Origin: DATJHM01 sp035493895
Lineage (GTDB): Bacteria > Chloroflexota > Ktedonobacteria > Ktedonobacterales > Ktedonobacteraceae
Assembly: GCA_035493895.1 (NCBI GenBank)
Contig: DATJHM010000122.1
Coordinates: 1-33,021 of the forward strand
Length of the DNA stretch: 33,021 nucleotides
Direction: 5' to 3'
The notes beneath the pieces were generated by a model. The model ran no database searches, had not been told where the DNA came from, and worked only from the letters and a program-made list of their open reading frames with translations. Made by a program: the position numbers and the translations under genes. Below are positions 7,960-16,546 of the stretch, one piece after another; positions within the stretch are counted from its first letter, which is position 1, and each line of letters opens with the position of its first letter.

Positions 7960-7968
7960 TGATATACT
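7960..7968 (+). promoter_or_regulatory. Extended -10 promoter of obg
   Basis: TGATATACT (7960-7968) is an extended -10. No good -35 hexamer lies 16-18 bases upstream. Initiation near 7975 gives a leader of about 50 bases to the ATG at 8026. Confidence 0.5.
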
Positions 7969-8025
7969 GCTATCCGCTGCGCAAAGAGCTTGATTTTTGC
8001 CTGTACAGGTACGTAGGAATACAGC

Positions 8026-9333
8026 ATGTTATACGATCATACAAAAATTTATATTAAAGCGGGTGATGGCGGTGATGGTTCGCTCCACTTCAGACGCGAG
8101 AAATTTGCCCCGTTTGGCGGGCCCGATGGCGGCGATGGTGGCAGAGGGGGGAGTGTCTACTTTGAGGCGACCCACAATCTCAATACGCTTATCGACTATC
8201 GCTATCGTCACAGCTTTACTGCCGATGCTGGCGGAGCTGGTGCAGGGCAGAAAATGCACGGCGCGAAGGGTGAGGATGTGACCTTGCTGTTTCCCTGCGG
8301 CACGATTGTGCGCAATGCCGACAGTGGCGAGGTGATTGCTGATCTGATTGACCCCGGCCAGCAGGTGATGATTGCTCGTGGAGGGCGTGGAGGTCTGGGC
8401 AATACCCATTTTGCCACTTCTACCCATCAGGCCCCGAAAGAGGCACAGAAAGGTGAGCCGGGCGAGGAGCTCTGGATCACCCTGGAGCTTCGTCTCATCG
8501 CCGACGTCGGTCTGGTTGGCTATCCCAACGCTGGCAAGTCGACGCTTCTCTCGGTAGTTACGGCCGCCAAACCGAAGATTGCCGATTATCCTTTCACGAC
8601 GCTGGCTCCTAATCTTGGCGTGATTGAGGTCGGTCAGGCACGACGGGGCGATGGGTATAGTTTTGTGCTGGCTGATATTCCCGGCCTGATTGAAGGTGCC
8701 TCTCAGGGAATCGGCCTGGGGCACGAGTTTTTACGCCATGTACAACGTACGCGCTTGCTGATCCATATGCTGGACGGTGCGGCTTTTGATCGCGATCCCT
8801 GGCAAGATTTTGAGGCGATTAATCGCGAACTGCGCGAATATGATGAGAAACTGGCCTCTCGCCCGCAGATTGTGGTCTTCAATAAAATCGATCTTCCTGA
8901 GGCGCAGGAGCAGTGGCCAGCTCTGCGGGCGAAGGTGGAAGCGGCTGGCTATACCGCTTTTGCAATCTCGGCGGCCGCGCATCAGGGGACCGAGGAACTG
9001 ATGAATTATGCTGCTGACCGCCTGCGCGAGATACAACAGGAAGAGACTGAGCGTGCAGCTGCACAGCCAATGGGTGCCATCGACGAGAATGCGGTCCTGC
9101 GTCCCCTGGGCGATGACGCTTTTACGATCGCAAAAGAGGATGGTGTCTTTGTGGTACGTGGTCGCCTTGTCCAACGTGCCGTGAATATGACCGACCAGGA
9201 GAGCGAAGAAGGTATGGCGCGTATGCAGGTGGTGCTGGAGAGAATGGGTGTGACAAAAGCCTTAGAAGAAGCCGGGGTCAAGGTCGGCGATGTGGTACGG
9301 TTCGGCAAAGCAGAACTTTATTGGGGGGAATAA
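8026..9333 (+). CDS. obg: GTPase Obg/CgtA
   Basis: A 435-residue Obg GTPase, involved in late assembly of the 50S ribosomal subunit and stringent-response control. The glycine-rich Obg domain covers about residues 1-158 (GGPDGGDGGRGGSVYF, FTADAGGAGAGQKMHGAKGED). The G domain has G1 GYPNAGKST (165-173), switch I FTTLAPNLG, G3 DIPG (217-220), G4 NKID (286-289) and G5 in the ISAAAHQG segment. The C-terminal 90 residues are an OCT domain (VFVVRGRLVQRAVNMTDQES). This longer, OCT-bearing form is the one found in Gram-positives and Chloroflexota. ATG 8026 has TAGGAA seven bases upstream. No rpmA or rplU precedes it here, unlike the common rplU-rpmA-obg order. Confidence 0.97.
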   Translation: MLYDHTKIYIKAGDGGDGSLHFRREKFAPFGGPDGGDGGRGGSVYFEATHNLNTLIDYRYRHSFTADAGGAGAGQKMHGAKGEDVTLLFPCGTIVRNADSGEVIADLIDPGQQVMIARGGRGGLGNTHFATSTHQAPKEAQKGEPGEELWITLELRLIADVGLVGYPNAGKSTLLSVVTAAKPKIADYPFTTLAPNLGVIEVGQARRGDGYSFVLADIPGLIEGASQGIGLGHEFLRHVQRTRLLIHMLDGAAFDRDPWQDFEAINRELREYDEKLASRPQIVVFNKIDLPEAQEQWPALRAKVEAAGYTAFAISAAAHQGTEELMNYAADRLREIQQEETERAAAQPMGAIDENAVLRPLGDDAFTIAKEDGVFVVRGRLVQRAVNMTDQESEEGMARMQVVLERMGVTKALEEAGVKVGDVVRFGKAELYWGE

Positions 9334-9378
9334 GGCCGCCTGGGTGTCTCGCCAGCTCTGCCTGTCCTGAGCGAAATA

Positions 9379-9407
9379 TTCACTCCCGGCTACTCTTGTG
9401 TTATACT
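9379..9407 (+). promoter_or_regulatory. Promoter of the CHAT-STAND-TPR gene
   Basis: TTCACT (9379-9384), a 17-base spacer and TATACT (9402-9407) with a TGT extension (9399-9401) form one of the best promoters in the window. Initiation near 9414 gives a leader of 63-81 bases, so the gene is transcribed independently of obg. Confidence 0.65.
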
Positions 9408-9476
9408 AAAAATAGCTGTTTTTATCGCACAGGGAGTGCAATCAGCGTAGCATAAAGCACTGAATCCTAATGAATC

Positions 9477-12400
9477 ATGAGAGACGCCGAGTTCATGGGT
9501 GAGACACTGAGCATTTTATTCCAAAAGTGTGAGGATGGTACTTTTGACGTGCAGGCTCGCGAAAGCTGGTCCGGGCACACAGTCCACAGTAAGTTCGTTC
9601 CGCCATATACTCCAAAGCAACTTCAATCGTTGCATAAAAAGCTCAATGCTTTAACAACCAGGTACGAGGATTTATGTGAGATTGGTTGTCATCTCTTCTC
9701 CGCGCTTGGAGGAGGTGAGGACAAAAAAAAGCCGCACGGGAACTCCGTTTATGCTGTTCTACGTAGTGTGATTCAGCGTACGCTAAAGCGCCGTGGTACC
9801 GTGGCCCTGACTCTCTGTTTTGGACCTGATTGCGATCAATTTATTCGCTATCCCTGGGAACTGCTGCATAATGGGGATCATTTTCTGCTCGCATCGGGCA
9901 TTTTTACGCTGACCAGGGCTATCTTACGTCCAGACGTGCCAGCCGGTTGTGAATTGCCCGTCCATCCTCCCTGCCGTGTGCTCTATATCGGTGCCTCTCC
10001 AAGCGATTATCCTCCTCTGGAGACGGAGCGCAGTTTTGCGGCGCTGGAACAGGCATTTACGCCTTTGATAGAGAATGGTCAGGTCTTTCTTGATCGTCTG
10101 GAGCCACCGACTTTTGATCAACTGGTGCGCTATTTCAATTCCTATGGTGGCGCGGGATTGATCGATGACAGCGATACGATTATCCCCTGTTATGTGGTCC
10201 ATTTTGATGGACATGGGGCCTATGGTCGGCTCTGCCCTGATGATGCGTGTCGAGCGATGAATGAAGCGGATGCGCGTAAGTGTCAGTCCTGTGGTATCTC
10301 CTTAACGCGTGTAAAAGCGCAAACCTACCTCTGCTTTTGCGATGAGGATGGCCGCAATCAGTTTGTCGATACGCAATCGTTGCGCGACCTGTTTTTGAGC
10401 AGTGATGTCCGTCTGACGGTCTTTGCGGCTTGCGAGACGGCTCTGGTGGGGGAAGAGACCGAGAAACAGGCCCGGCAAACTGTGGTTGATGCCACGCTTG
10501 CGACGGGACTGGTGACGGCCCAGGTGCCTGCGGTGGTCGCGATGCCTTTCTCTTTGCAGGATGATTTGAGTCCGACGTTTATGTTCCATTTCTACGAGGC
10601 GTTGGCCGATGGACGTATGTTGGAGGAGGCACTCTCTCGTGCGCGGCAGGCGATGATGTCGAAACAGCATAAGAACTGGTTTATTCCTGTGCTCTATCGG
10701 CATGTGGTGGAGGGAGACGAGGGGCCGGTGCCGCTTCTGGTGAGTCGGGATGCGCCCGGCGAGCGTTTTCATCCGTTAGAGCATCTGGGTGCCTCGACGA
10801 CGTTCATTGGTCGTCGTGAAGAGCTGGAAAAATTAGATATGTTGCTGACCGCCATTGTCTCTGGTGAGGACTCCTCTGAGTTGAAGCGGTCATTACGTTT
10901 GCGCTCCGGAACGCACCATATTGCTCTGACTGGTCCTGCTGGCATTGGGAAAAGCGCCCTGGCCTTTGAGGCGGCGCAACGTAATCAGAAAAAGTTTCCC
11001 GGCGGGATTATCGGGCTTTCGCTACAGGGAGGCAAAACGTTCAATGATGCCCTGCAAGAAATAATCGGTGCGCTTCACATCCCTACGCGGATCTCCCCGG
11101 CGACTGATGCGAAACAGCGTGCTCGCCTGGCATTGGGTGCGCTACGTGGTCTGGCGAGTCGAGAACTCCCGTGCCTCTTAGTGCTGGATGGCTTTGAAGA
11201 GGTGAAGGATCAAGCGGAATTGCTGCGCTGGCTACAGTTTCTTGCCGCACTGCCCTCTGAAATTGTGGTGATAATTACCTCGCGCTCCAATCCCGACCAT
11301 GCGCTGGCTTTTGAAGGGGTGCAATGTCGCTGGTATGAATGTCCTGTCGGAAAAATGACCAACGACGATTTGTTGAAGCTTTTTGGAGAACTGGCGTCCT
11401 CCAGTGGGTTAGATCAACGCATCCATCTGGATGATCCCAGGCAGCAGGCTATTCTGCGCGAGATTTGCACCTTGCTTGATGGATATCCTCTGGGGGCAGA
11501 ATTGATTTTTGGTACGGCGCGCTCGATTGGAGGCAAGATTTATACGCCCGAGGCTGCTACCCGCTCCCTGGAAGAAGTTCGTGACGAGCTGCGCAACACG
11601 CCGCTTGCAGGTATTCTCGCCGTGCTGAATGTCTCGTATAGCCGTTTGACGCCTCTGGCGCGTTTATTGCTATCGTATCTCTCCGCCTTTCAATTGCCTT
11701 TCAGGCGCGAGCAGATTATGTTGATGGTTGCCTCTGAGAAGCTACAGGCGGCGAAAGAGTCTCAGGATGGAGAGAAGGTTTCGTCTGCTGAACTGCTCGC
11801 AAATTGGAGTGCGGCTCGCGATGAGCTGGTGAAGGCATCGTTTATATTCTTCGATGGTAACGTCTATACCATTCATGCCCAGATTCGCCATTTTGCCCTT
11901 TCCCATTTGCCGCTTGCTGAGCGACGCCGCGTGCATCGTGTCGTTGCAGACTATTATTGTCAGTTGCCGCAGCCCTCGCCTGAAGAATGGTTTGCCGCTT
12001 TTGCCCATCTAGAAAATGCTGGAGAGCCGCGGGATATACAAGATGCCGTGCGTGTGGCTGTGCAGGCATCGTGGGCTCTTTGCGGGCGCGGCTCCGCTCA
12101 GGAGTTGCTGACGATGCTCCGGCGAGCCGCCCTCCATGCCTCTCGCCTGGGAGATAAAACGTGCGAAGGTCGTATTCAGTGCTGCCTGGGAGCTGTATTG
12201 CGGAGCCTCGGGCAGTATTCTGAGGCAGAAGCGTATCTGCGCAGTAGCCTGACCTTTCATCGTCAACAGGAGGATCAGGAAAATGCAGGCTGGGCTCTCT
12301 ATGAACTGGCCGTGCTTGCTCGTGAAGCTGGCAATTTGCAGCAGGCTCGGGAACATGCTGAGGAAGCGCTGACATTGTTCCGCGTAAAGCAGCAGAGCAA

Positions 12401-13337
12401 TGGTGAGGCCTGGGTTGCGGTCGTGTCCGGTGAGATTAGCCGTAGTTCTGGTCGTTACAAAGAGGCTCGTACTTTTTTTGATCAGGCGCAGAGCATCTTT
12501 CGTGTCCTGAATAACAAAGAAGGGCTTGCCACCGTGCAGCGCAACTACGGGACGCTGTTCGAGGTTCAGACGCAGTATACGCAGGCATTGAATGCATACG
12601 ATGAAGCGCTACGGCTGTTCAATGAACTGGCTTTACTCTCCGGTCAGGCCTGGGTGCTGGCGGATAAAAGTGTGCTCTTGAGCGCGCAGGGCGATCTTGA
12701 GCAGGCTGAGAAGCTCGCGAATGAGGCGCTTGTCCTCTTTCGTTTGCTCAATCAGCGTCGGGGGGAAGGCTGGGTATTGCATCTGCTAGGCGATAGCCTG
12801 TGTGCGCGTCAGAACCTTGTCCAGGCGCGCACCTGTTATGAGCAGGCGAGAGAGATCTTTACTGCTCTTGGCGATCGCATCAATCGCGCTCATGTCTTGA
12901 CGGCACTGGCTGCGGTCTCCCTCGAAGAGGGCGATTATCTGCTGGCAAAAGAGCTCTATGAGCAGGCTCAGGCTCAGGCTCGTGAGCAGGGAGCGCGCAC
13001 CGTTGATGAGCGAGCGCTCCGTGGCCTCGGCGATGTTGCGCGCATGATGCATCGCTTTGTGGAGGCGCAACGCTATTATCTCTCAGCCTTATCACTTGCC
13101 GAGGAACTGGAGATTGTTGTTGAGTGTTGTGCATTGCTACACCGTCTGGGCCAGCTAAAGATGATTGAGCAAGACTTCTCAGCGGCACTGGAATACTGGA
13201 TGCAGGCCCTCTCGCTTGACCGAAGGAGAAGCCATCCTGCGCGTACTGCATTGCAAACCCAGGTTGCAGCTCTGGTTGCCGAACACGAGTTACAGGCCTC
13301 CTACAAAGGACTGAGCGAACGTTATAGCCTGGTGTAG
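9477..13337 (+). CDS. CHAT protease - STAND NTPase - TPR protein with a zinc-ribbon-like insert
   Basis: A 1286-residue multidomain signalling protein. Residues about 110-430 are a CHAT (caspase-like) domain: YPWELLHNG, then VVHFDGHGAYG with catalytic His246, then FAACETALVGEE with catalytic Cys319. Between them C253-x4-C258-x10-C269-x2-C272 forms a zinc-ribbon-like insert. A STAND/NB-ARC ATPase follows FIGRREEL: Walker A GPAGIGKS (Lys492), Walker B LLVLDGF (Asp571) and VVIITSRSN, then a winged-helix segment (about 720-850). Residues about 895-1262 are roughly nine TPR units of about 40 residues. No signal peptide or membrane helix is seen. This is the layout of ligand-triggered STAND effectors, in which TPRs sense, the NTPase oligomerises and the protease cuts. 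Start ATG 9477 lacks a Shine-Dalgarno; ATG 9495 (GAGAGA upstream) is an alternative. The target is unknown. Confidence 0.9.
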   Translation: MRDAEFMGETLSILFQKCEDGTFDVQARESWSGHTVHSKFVPPYTPKQLQSLHKKLNALTTRYEDLCEIGCHLFSALGGGEDKKKPHGNSVYAVLRSVIQRTLKRRGTVALTLCFGPDCDQFIRYPWELLHNGDHFLLASGIFTLTRAILRPDVPAGCELPVHPPCRVLYIGASPSDYPPLETERSFAALEQAFTPLIENGQVFLDRLEPPTFDQLVRYFNSYGGAGLIDDSDTIIPCYVVHFDGHGAYGRLCPDDACRAMNEADARKCQSCGISLTRVKAQTYLCFCDEDGRNQFVDTQSLRDLFLSSDVRLTVFAACETALVGEETEKQARQTVVDATLATGLVTAQVPAVVAMPFSLQDDLSPTFMFHFYEALADGRMLEEALSRARQAMMSKQHKNWFIPVLYRHVVEGDEGPVPLLVSRDAPGERFHPLEHLGASTTFIGRREELEKLDMLLTAIVSGEDSSELKRSLRLRSGTHHIALTGPAGIGKSALAFEAAQRNQKKFPGGIIGLSLQGGKTFNDALQEIIGALHIPTRISPATDAKQRARLALGALRGLASRELPCLLVLDGFEEVKDQAELLRWLQFLAALPSEIVVIITSRSNPDHALAFEGVQCRWYECPVGKMTNDDLLKLFGELASSSGLDQRIHLDDPRQQAILREICTLLDGYPLGAELIFGTARSIGGKIYTPEAATRSLEEVRDELRNTPLAGILAVLNVSYSRLTPLARLLLSYLSAFQLPFRREQIMLMVASEKLQAAKESQDGEKVSSAELLANWSAARDELVKASFIFFDGNVYTIHAQIRHFALSHLPLAERRRVHRVVADYYCQLPQPSPEEWFAAFAHLENAGEPRDIQDAVRVAVQASWALCGRGSAQELLTMLRRAALHASRLGDKTCEGRIQCCLGAVLRSLGQYSEAEAYLRSSLTFHRQQEDQENAGWALYELAVLAREAGNLQQAREHAEEALTLFRVKQQSNGEAWVAVVSGEISRSSGRYKEARTFFDQAQSIFRVLNNKEGLATVQRNYGTLFEVQTQYTQALNAYDEALRLFNELALLSGQAWVLADKSVLLSAQGDLEQAEKLANEALVLFRLLNQRRGEGWVLHLLGDSLCARQNLVQARTCYEQAREIFTALGDRINRAHVLTALAAVSLEEGDYLLAKELYEQAQAQAREQGARTVDERALRGLGDVARMMHRFVEAQRYYLSALSLAEELEIVVECCALLHRLGQLKMIEQDFSAALEYWMQALSLDRRRSHPARTALQTQVAALVAEHELQASYKGLSERYSLV

Positions 13338-13360
13338 CGGTGGCACCAGGCCTTCTTTCT
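13327..13360 (+). terminator. Intrinsic terminator overlapping the stop codon of the CHAT gene
   Basis: GCCTGGTG (13327-13334) pairs perfectly with CACCAGGC (13344-13351), followed by CTTCTTTCT. The TAG stop (13335-13337) lies in the loop, so the terminator starts inside the coding sequence. Confidence 0.7.
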
Positions 13361-13373
13361 TCGCCACAGAATG

Positions 13374-14684
13374 TTATAGCTCGCGAATAGCGGGACGAGC
13401 CACCAATAAATAAATGCTATAGCAGCCGACGATTGCAGCACAAATAAAGACCGTCAATGGTCCGCCTATCAGCGTGATCAGGCCGGAAGCGGGAAAGTCG
13501 CCCAATGGTCGCATGCCCATCACCATCAACGTATTCAGGCTCATGATACGCCCGCGCATCTGTTGAGGGACGCGAATCTGCATCAACGTCATCGTCGTCG
13601 CGCCTACCCCATTTTGCGCTATCCCAAAGAGAAGTAGGGCAAAGATTGAGAGCCACAATGACCGGCTGAATGCAAAAAGGACTAATGATGCGGTCCAGAC
13701 CAGAAATGAGATCAGAAGAAGTGGACCTTTGTATTGAAAATCTCCGAGCGAGGCGATGGCAAGAGCCCCGACTATTGTGCCCAGTCCTCCAGCTGAGAAG
13801 AGGAGCCCGATCTCAAACGGCTGTAAGTGGAGAATACTGCTCGAAAAAACGGGCAGGATCAACGTATTTGAAGGGCCAAAGAACAGAAGCGCGCAATATC
13901 CTGAAATAATCCAGGGAAGTACCGCATCCTGTCGTACCGCGCCCAAAGAGGCACGAATGGAGGAGAGTAGCGGGCCGCGTCTGGCAATATTCTGTGCTTT
14001 GTGTGCGTCGGGAATGCGAAGGATGAAGAGCACGCCCAGAACGCCGAAAAAGCTGACAGCGTTCAAAAAGAAATTGCCTGCATACCCGAATAGACCGTTA
14101 TGGATGCCAAGAGAGTTCCCCGCATTGCCAAATACCTGAATCATAATGCCCGCCAGGGTTGGTCCGAGAAACGCAGCTCCGTTGAAAACGATCGATTGCA
14201 ACGAGATCGCGTTCATCAAATCTTCTTGTGGCACCAGTAATGGTACGAGCGAGGAGCGTGTTGGCTGATCGAAGCTCAACACCGTGCCGGAACAGAAGGC
14301 CAGAATCACGATCATCCAGACCTGAATAACCCCCGTAATCGTCAGCACACCGAAAATAACAGCCAGGAGCATGGAGAGACTTTGCGTGATCAGAAGAAAA
14401 CGTCGTTTGTCGATCTGATCGGCGATACCGCCACCAATTAAAGCAAAGATGAAAAACGAGAGTGCTTGAGCCAGAGAGACCGTTCCCAGCGCAACCGCCG
14501 ACCCCGTCAGTTTGAGCACTAAGAGACTCTGTGCCAGGATCTGCATCCAGGTTCCGACCGCAGAGACGATCAAACTAATCCATAAGAGACAGAAGTTGCG
14601 ATGGCGTAGGGCGCGGAACGTTTGCAGGCCTTTGCCCTTTTGTGCCGTCGTGAATGATTTGCGCTCTAGAGAGTTAGTCGACAT
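13374..14684 (-). CDS. Major facilitator superfamily exporter (MFS_3 / EntS-like)
   Basis: A 436-residue polytopic membrane protein with about 12 hydrophobic helices. The first loop motif GGGIADQIDKRRFLL matches MFS motif A (G-x3-D-x2-DR-RR type). The sequence VLSFDQPTRSSLVPLLVPQEDLMNAISLQS, seen here in part (FDQPTRSSLVP), is characteristic of the MFS_3 group containing the enterobactin exporter EntS and macrolide exporters. It likely exports a small molecule by proton antiport across the cytoplasmic membrane; the substrate cannot be deduced. ATG 14684 has only a distant AAGGA. It is divergent from a membrane-fusion protein across 246 bases, so the two might cooperate or be co-regulated, although MFS_3 pumps normally work alone. 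Confidence 0.88.
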   Translation of the reverse strand: MSTNSLERKSFTTAQKGKGLQTFRALRHRNFCLLWISLIVSAVGTWMQILAQSLLVLKLTGSAVALGTVSLAQALSFFIFALIGGGIADQIDKRRFLLITQSLSMLLAVIFGVLTITGVIQVWMIVILAFCSGTVLSFDQPTRSSLVPLLVPQEDLMNAISLQSIVFNGAAFLGPTLAGIMIQVFGNAGNSLGIHNGLFGYAGNFFLNAVSFFGVLGVLFILRIPDAHKAQNIARRGPLLSSIRASLGAVRQDAVLPWIISGYCALLFFGPSNTLILPVFSSSILHLQPFEIGLLFSAGGLGTIVGALAIASLGDFQYKGPLLLISFLVWTASLVLFAFSRSLWLSIFALLLFGIAQNGVGATTMTLMQIRVPQQMRGRIMSLNTLMVMGMRPLGDFPASGLITLIGGPLTVFICAAIVGCYSIYLLVARPAIREL

Positions 14685-14854
14685 AAAGTTCAGTTCTATC
14701 CTTCTATGAGAATGGCCGCTTTAGCCGTATTTTATGATTACTGGTGGATACGTTGCCATATTTGCATGGAGTGCTCAATGGTGAGGCTGGACGAGGGATG
14801 CCTTGTGTACGTATGCAGGCAAGAATTGGTCAGAGCGGGCATAAACAGAAATAG

Positions 14855-14882
14855 TTCAATTTTTTTATGGTCTATTTATACT
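14855..14882 (+). promoter_or_regulatory. Possible promoter of the membrane-fusion protein gene
   Basis: TTCAAT (14855-14860) is followed after a T-rich 16-base spacer by TATACT (14877-14882). Initiation would be near 14889, about 42 bases before the GTG at 14931. The intergenic hairpin with a T-run at 14893 falls directly downstream. Confidence 0.4.
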
Positions 14883-14892
14883 GAGATAGAAC

Positions 14893-14920
14893 AGAAGCTT
14901 GCACCCATGCTTCTTTTTTT
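14893..14920 (+). terminator. Intrinsic terminator-like hairpin in the leader of the membrane-fusion protein gene
   Basis: AGAAGC (14893-14898) pairs with GCTTCT (14909-14914) around a 10-base loop and runs into TTTTTT (14915-14920). It ends 10 bases before the GTG start at 14931. No plus-strand gene ends here, so it could attenuate transcription into the downstream gene or end a short RNA. Confidence 0.45.
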
Positions 14921-14930
14921 CTAAATACGC

Positions 14931-16322
14931 GTGTTATTAAGAAGAAAGTGTGAGAATCAGGCCGTGAGACAAAATTGGTTGCTTCGCAGGTGGTACTTAC
15001 CAGTAATACTGTTGCTCTTGATTACCACCTTTTTCGTTTGGAGGACGCTTCCTGCATACCTGGACCAGCATCAGCAGGCGACGCAAAACGTCTTTTCGTC
15101 CTCAATCAGTGCACCAGGACTTTTGCAAAGCCCTGTGTACAACCTGACTTTTCAGAACAACTCCGGTGCAGTAATTGGTGAGATTTATGTTCACCAGGGA
15201 CAATATGTGCACAAGGGTCAGGCACTGGCTAAGCTGAACCAGAACACGCTTCGTACTGCTCTGGCGGGGGCGCAACTTGCAGTCGCGGCCGGTCGGAACT
15301 TTGTCACGTCGGGCTTGAACTGGTTGAAACGAGCGCTTCAGCAGCATGTAGCCCTGGTGATTGAAGCTCAGGACGCTTTGAGAGTTGCGCAGATAAATCT
15401 GAACGCAATATCAGAGCAGCAACGGACGCTTGTTCTTGTTGCCCGGGTGACCCTTGCTGATGACACGAACGTGCTTATTGACACTCGCATCCAGGCTGCG
15501 GCACAGATCCAGGCTGCTCAAGCAACGCTTATACAGAGCAAGTTGGCCTGTGAGGCAGCAGCAAGCAGCAGTTCGTCGAGCAGTAGTTCGTCGAGCAGCA
15601 GTGCGCCAAGTGCCGAAGATACGTTAAAGGCCTGTTTGCTGGCGGCACAGACCGCATTTGCGCAAGCTGTTGCCAATGCGCAGAGCCCGGTAGTAGCAGC
15701 GACAGCGACCGTCGTGAGCGATCGTGCTTTGCTCGTTGCGGCAATTGCTAATGCGAGAGCAAACATCGTTGCTGCTCAGGGGCTCGTCCTTCTCGCTCGT
15801 GATAACGTCGCAATAGAGATTTACGAGACAGGGCCATTTGTCGCTGAAAGAAACGTTGCGGACTCGCAGCACTCATTGGCGCTAGACGTCGGAGCATTAT
15901 GGCTGGCTCAGATTGGTCTGACCAATTCGGTATTGACTGCTCCTCATGATGGAGTTGTTACAGCCATTAATGGTACTGTTGGCAGTTCACCTGGTACAAC
16001 GGTAGATATTGCATCCTTTGCCCCTGGATCAGGGCCTTCAGGTACATTCATTCAGCTCGTAGATCTTTCACAGGTGAATAGTATGCTGCTCAATGTCAGC
16101 GAGACAGATATTGTGAACGTGAAAGCGGGACAGCATGTCTCGTTCACGATTACGGCCTATGGCAATCGTCAATTCTCTGGTACGGTTAACGCAGTTTCGC
16201 CCAACGGAGTGTACACGGGTAGCAAGATGGGGTTCCCCGTCATTGTGAACATTGATACCGGTAGTACACAGGGATTGACGTTGTATCCTAATATGACAAC
16301 GAGCGCTACGATCACCGCTTGA
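14931..16322 (+). CDS. HlyD/MacA-family membrane fusion (efflux adaptor) protein
   Basis: A 463-residue adaptor. An N-terminal membrane anchor (about residues 16-42, RRWYLPVILLLLITTFFVW) is followed by a biotinyl-lipoyl half-motif GEIYVHQGQYVHKGQALAKLN (given here to 21 residues as GEIYVHQGQ...ALAKLN). Next is a long Ala/Gln-rich helical hairpin (about 110-310) interrupted by 13 serines (212-224), then the second lipoyl half (LTAPHDGVVTAINGTVG) and a beta-barrel. The family links an inner-membrane pump to the outside; in a single-membrane cell it would partner a MacB-type ABC transporter, and none is in the window. Start GTG 14931 has no good Shine-Dalgarno; GTG 14964 is an alternative that still keeps the anchor. 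A strong terminator follows. Confidence 0.87.
   Translation: MLLRRKCENQAVRQNWLLRRWYLPVILLLLITTFFVWRTLPAYLDQHQQATQNVFSSSISAPGLLQSPVYNLTFQNNSGAVIGEIYVHQGQYVHKGQALAKLNQNTLRTALAGAQLAVAAGRNFVTSGLNWLKRALQQHVALVIEAQDALRVAQINLNAISEQQRTLVLVARVTLADDTNVLIDTRIQAAAQIQAAQATLIQSKLACEAAASSSSSSSSSSSSSAPSAEDTLKACLLAAQTAFAQAVANAQSPVVAATATVVSDRALLVAAIANARANIVAAQGLVLLARDNVAIEIYETGPFVAERNVADSQHSLALDVGALWLAQIGLTNSVLTAPHDGVVTAINGTVGSSPGTTVDIASFAPGSGPSGTFIQLVDLSQVNSMLLNVSETDIVNVKAGQHVSFTITAYGNRQFSGTVNAVSPNGVYTGSKMGFPVIVNIDTGSTQGLTLYPNMTTSATITA
15564..15602 (+). repeat. 15-bp tandem repeat encoding a 13-serine tract
   Basis: AGCAGCAGTTCGTCG (15564-15578), AGCAGTAGTTCGTCG (15579-15593) and a partial third unit (15594-15602) encode Ser212-Ser224 of the membrane-fusion protein. 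The run mixes AGC, AGT and TCG codons. It lies in the helical hairpin, so slippage by whole units would keep the frame and change hairpin length. Confidence 0.85.
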
Positions 16323-16449
16323 TGTGCAGATTGTTCTGTGCAGATAAGAGGTCGCGCACTATTTCCATACGGCCTCAGTGCTCGGAAATATGGCGCAAGA
16401 TCATAAGTAACGTTGCTTGTCCCGTTTTCTTGCAATTAACTTTGCAGGT

Positions 16450-16498
16450 CGGCAGGAGCTAGAGAGAGTAAAATCTTCTAGCTCCTGCCGTTTTATCT
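16450..16498 (+). terminator. Strong intrinsic terminator after the membrane-fusion protein gene
   Basis: CGGCAGGAGCTAG (16450-16462) pairs perfectly with CTAGCTCCTGCCG (16478-16490) around a 15-base loop and is followed by TTTTATCT. It separates this gene from the convergent mraY. No T-run follows on the minus strand. Confidence 0.88.
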
Positions 16499-16546
16499 GT
16501 CATCGTTGGAGAAGCGGTGAGGCTACTTTGCTGGTCGTAAGCCGCC

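Noticed and set aside
7206..8027. 273-codon antisense frame over the end of the membrane kinase and into the obg leader
   Set aside because: It is a shadow of the kinase coding sequence, would cover the obg promoter and resembles no family.
14706..14924. 72-codon plus-strand frame in the MFS/membrane-fusion intergenic region
   Set aside because: No Shine-Dalgarno, unusual Cys/Trp-rich composition and no recognisable family; it would also contain the promoter and hairpin of the next gene.
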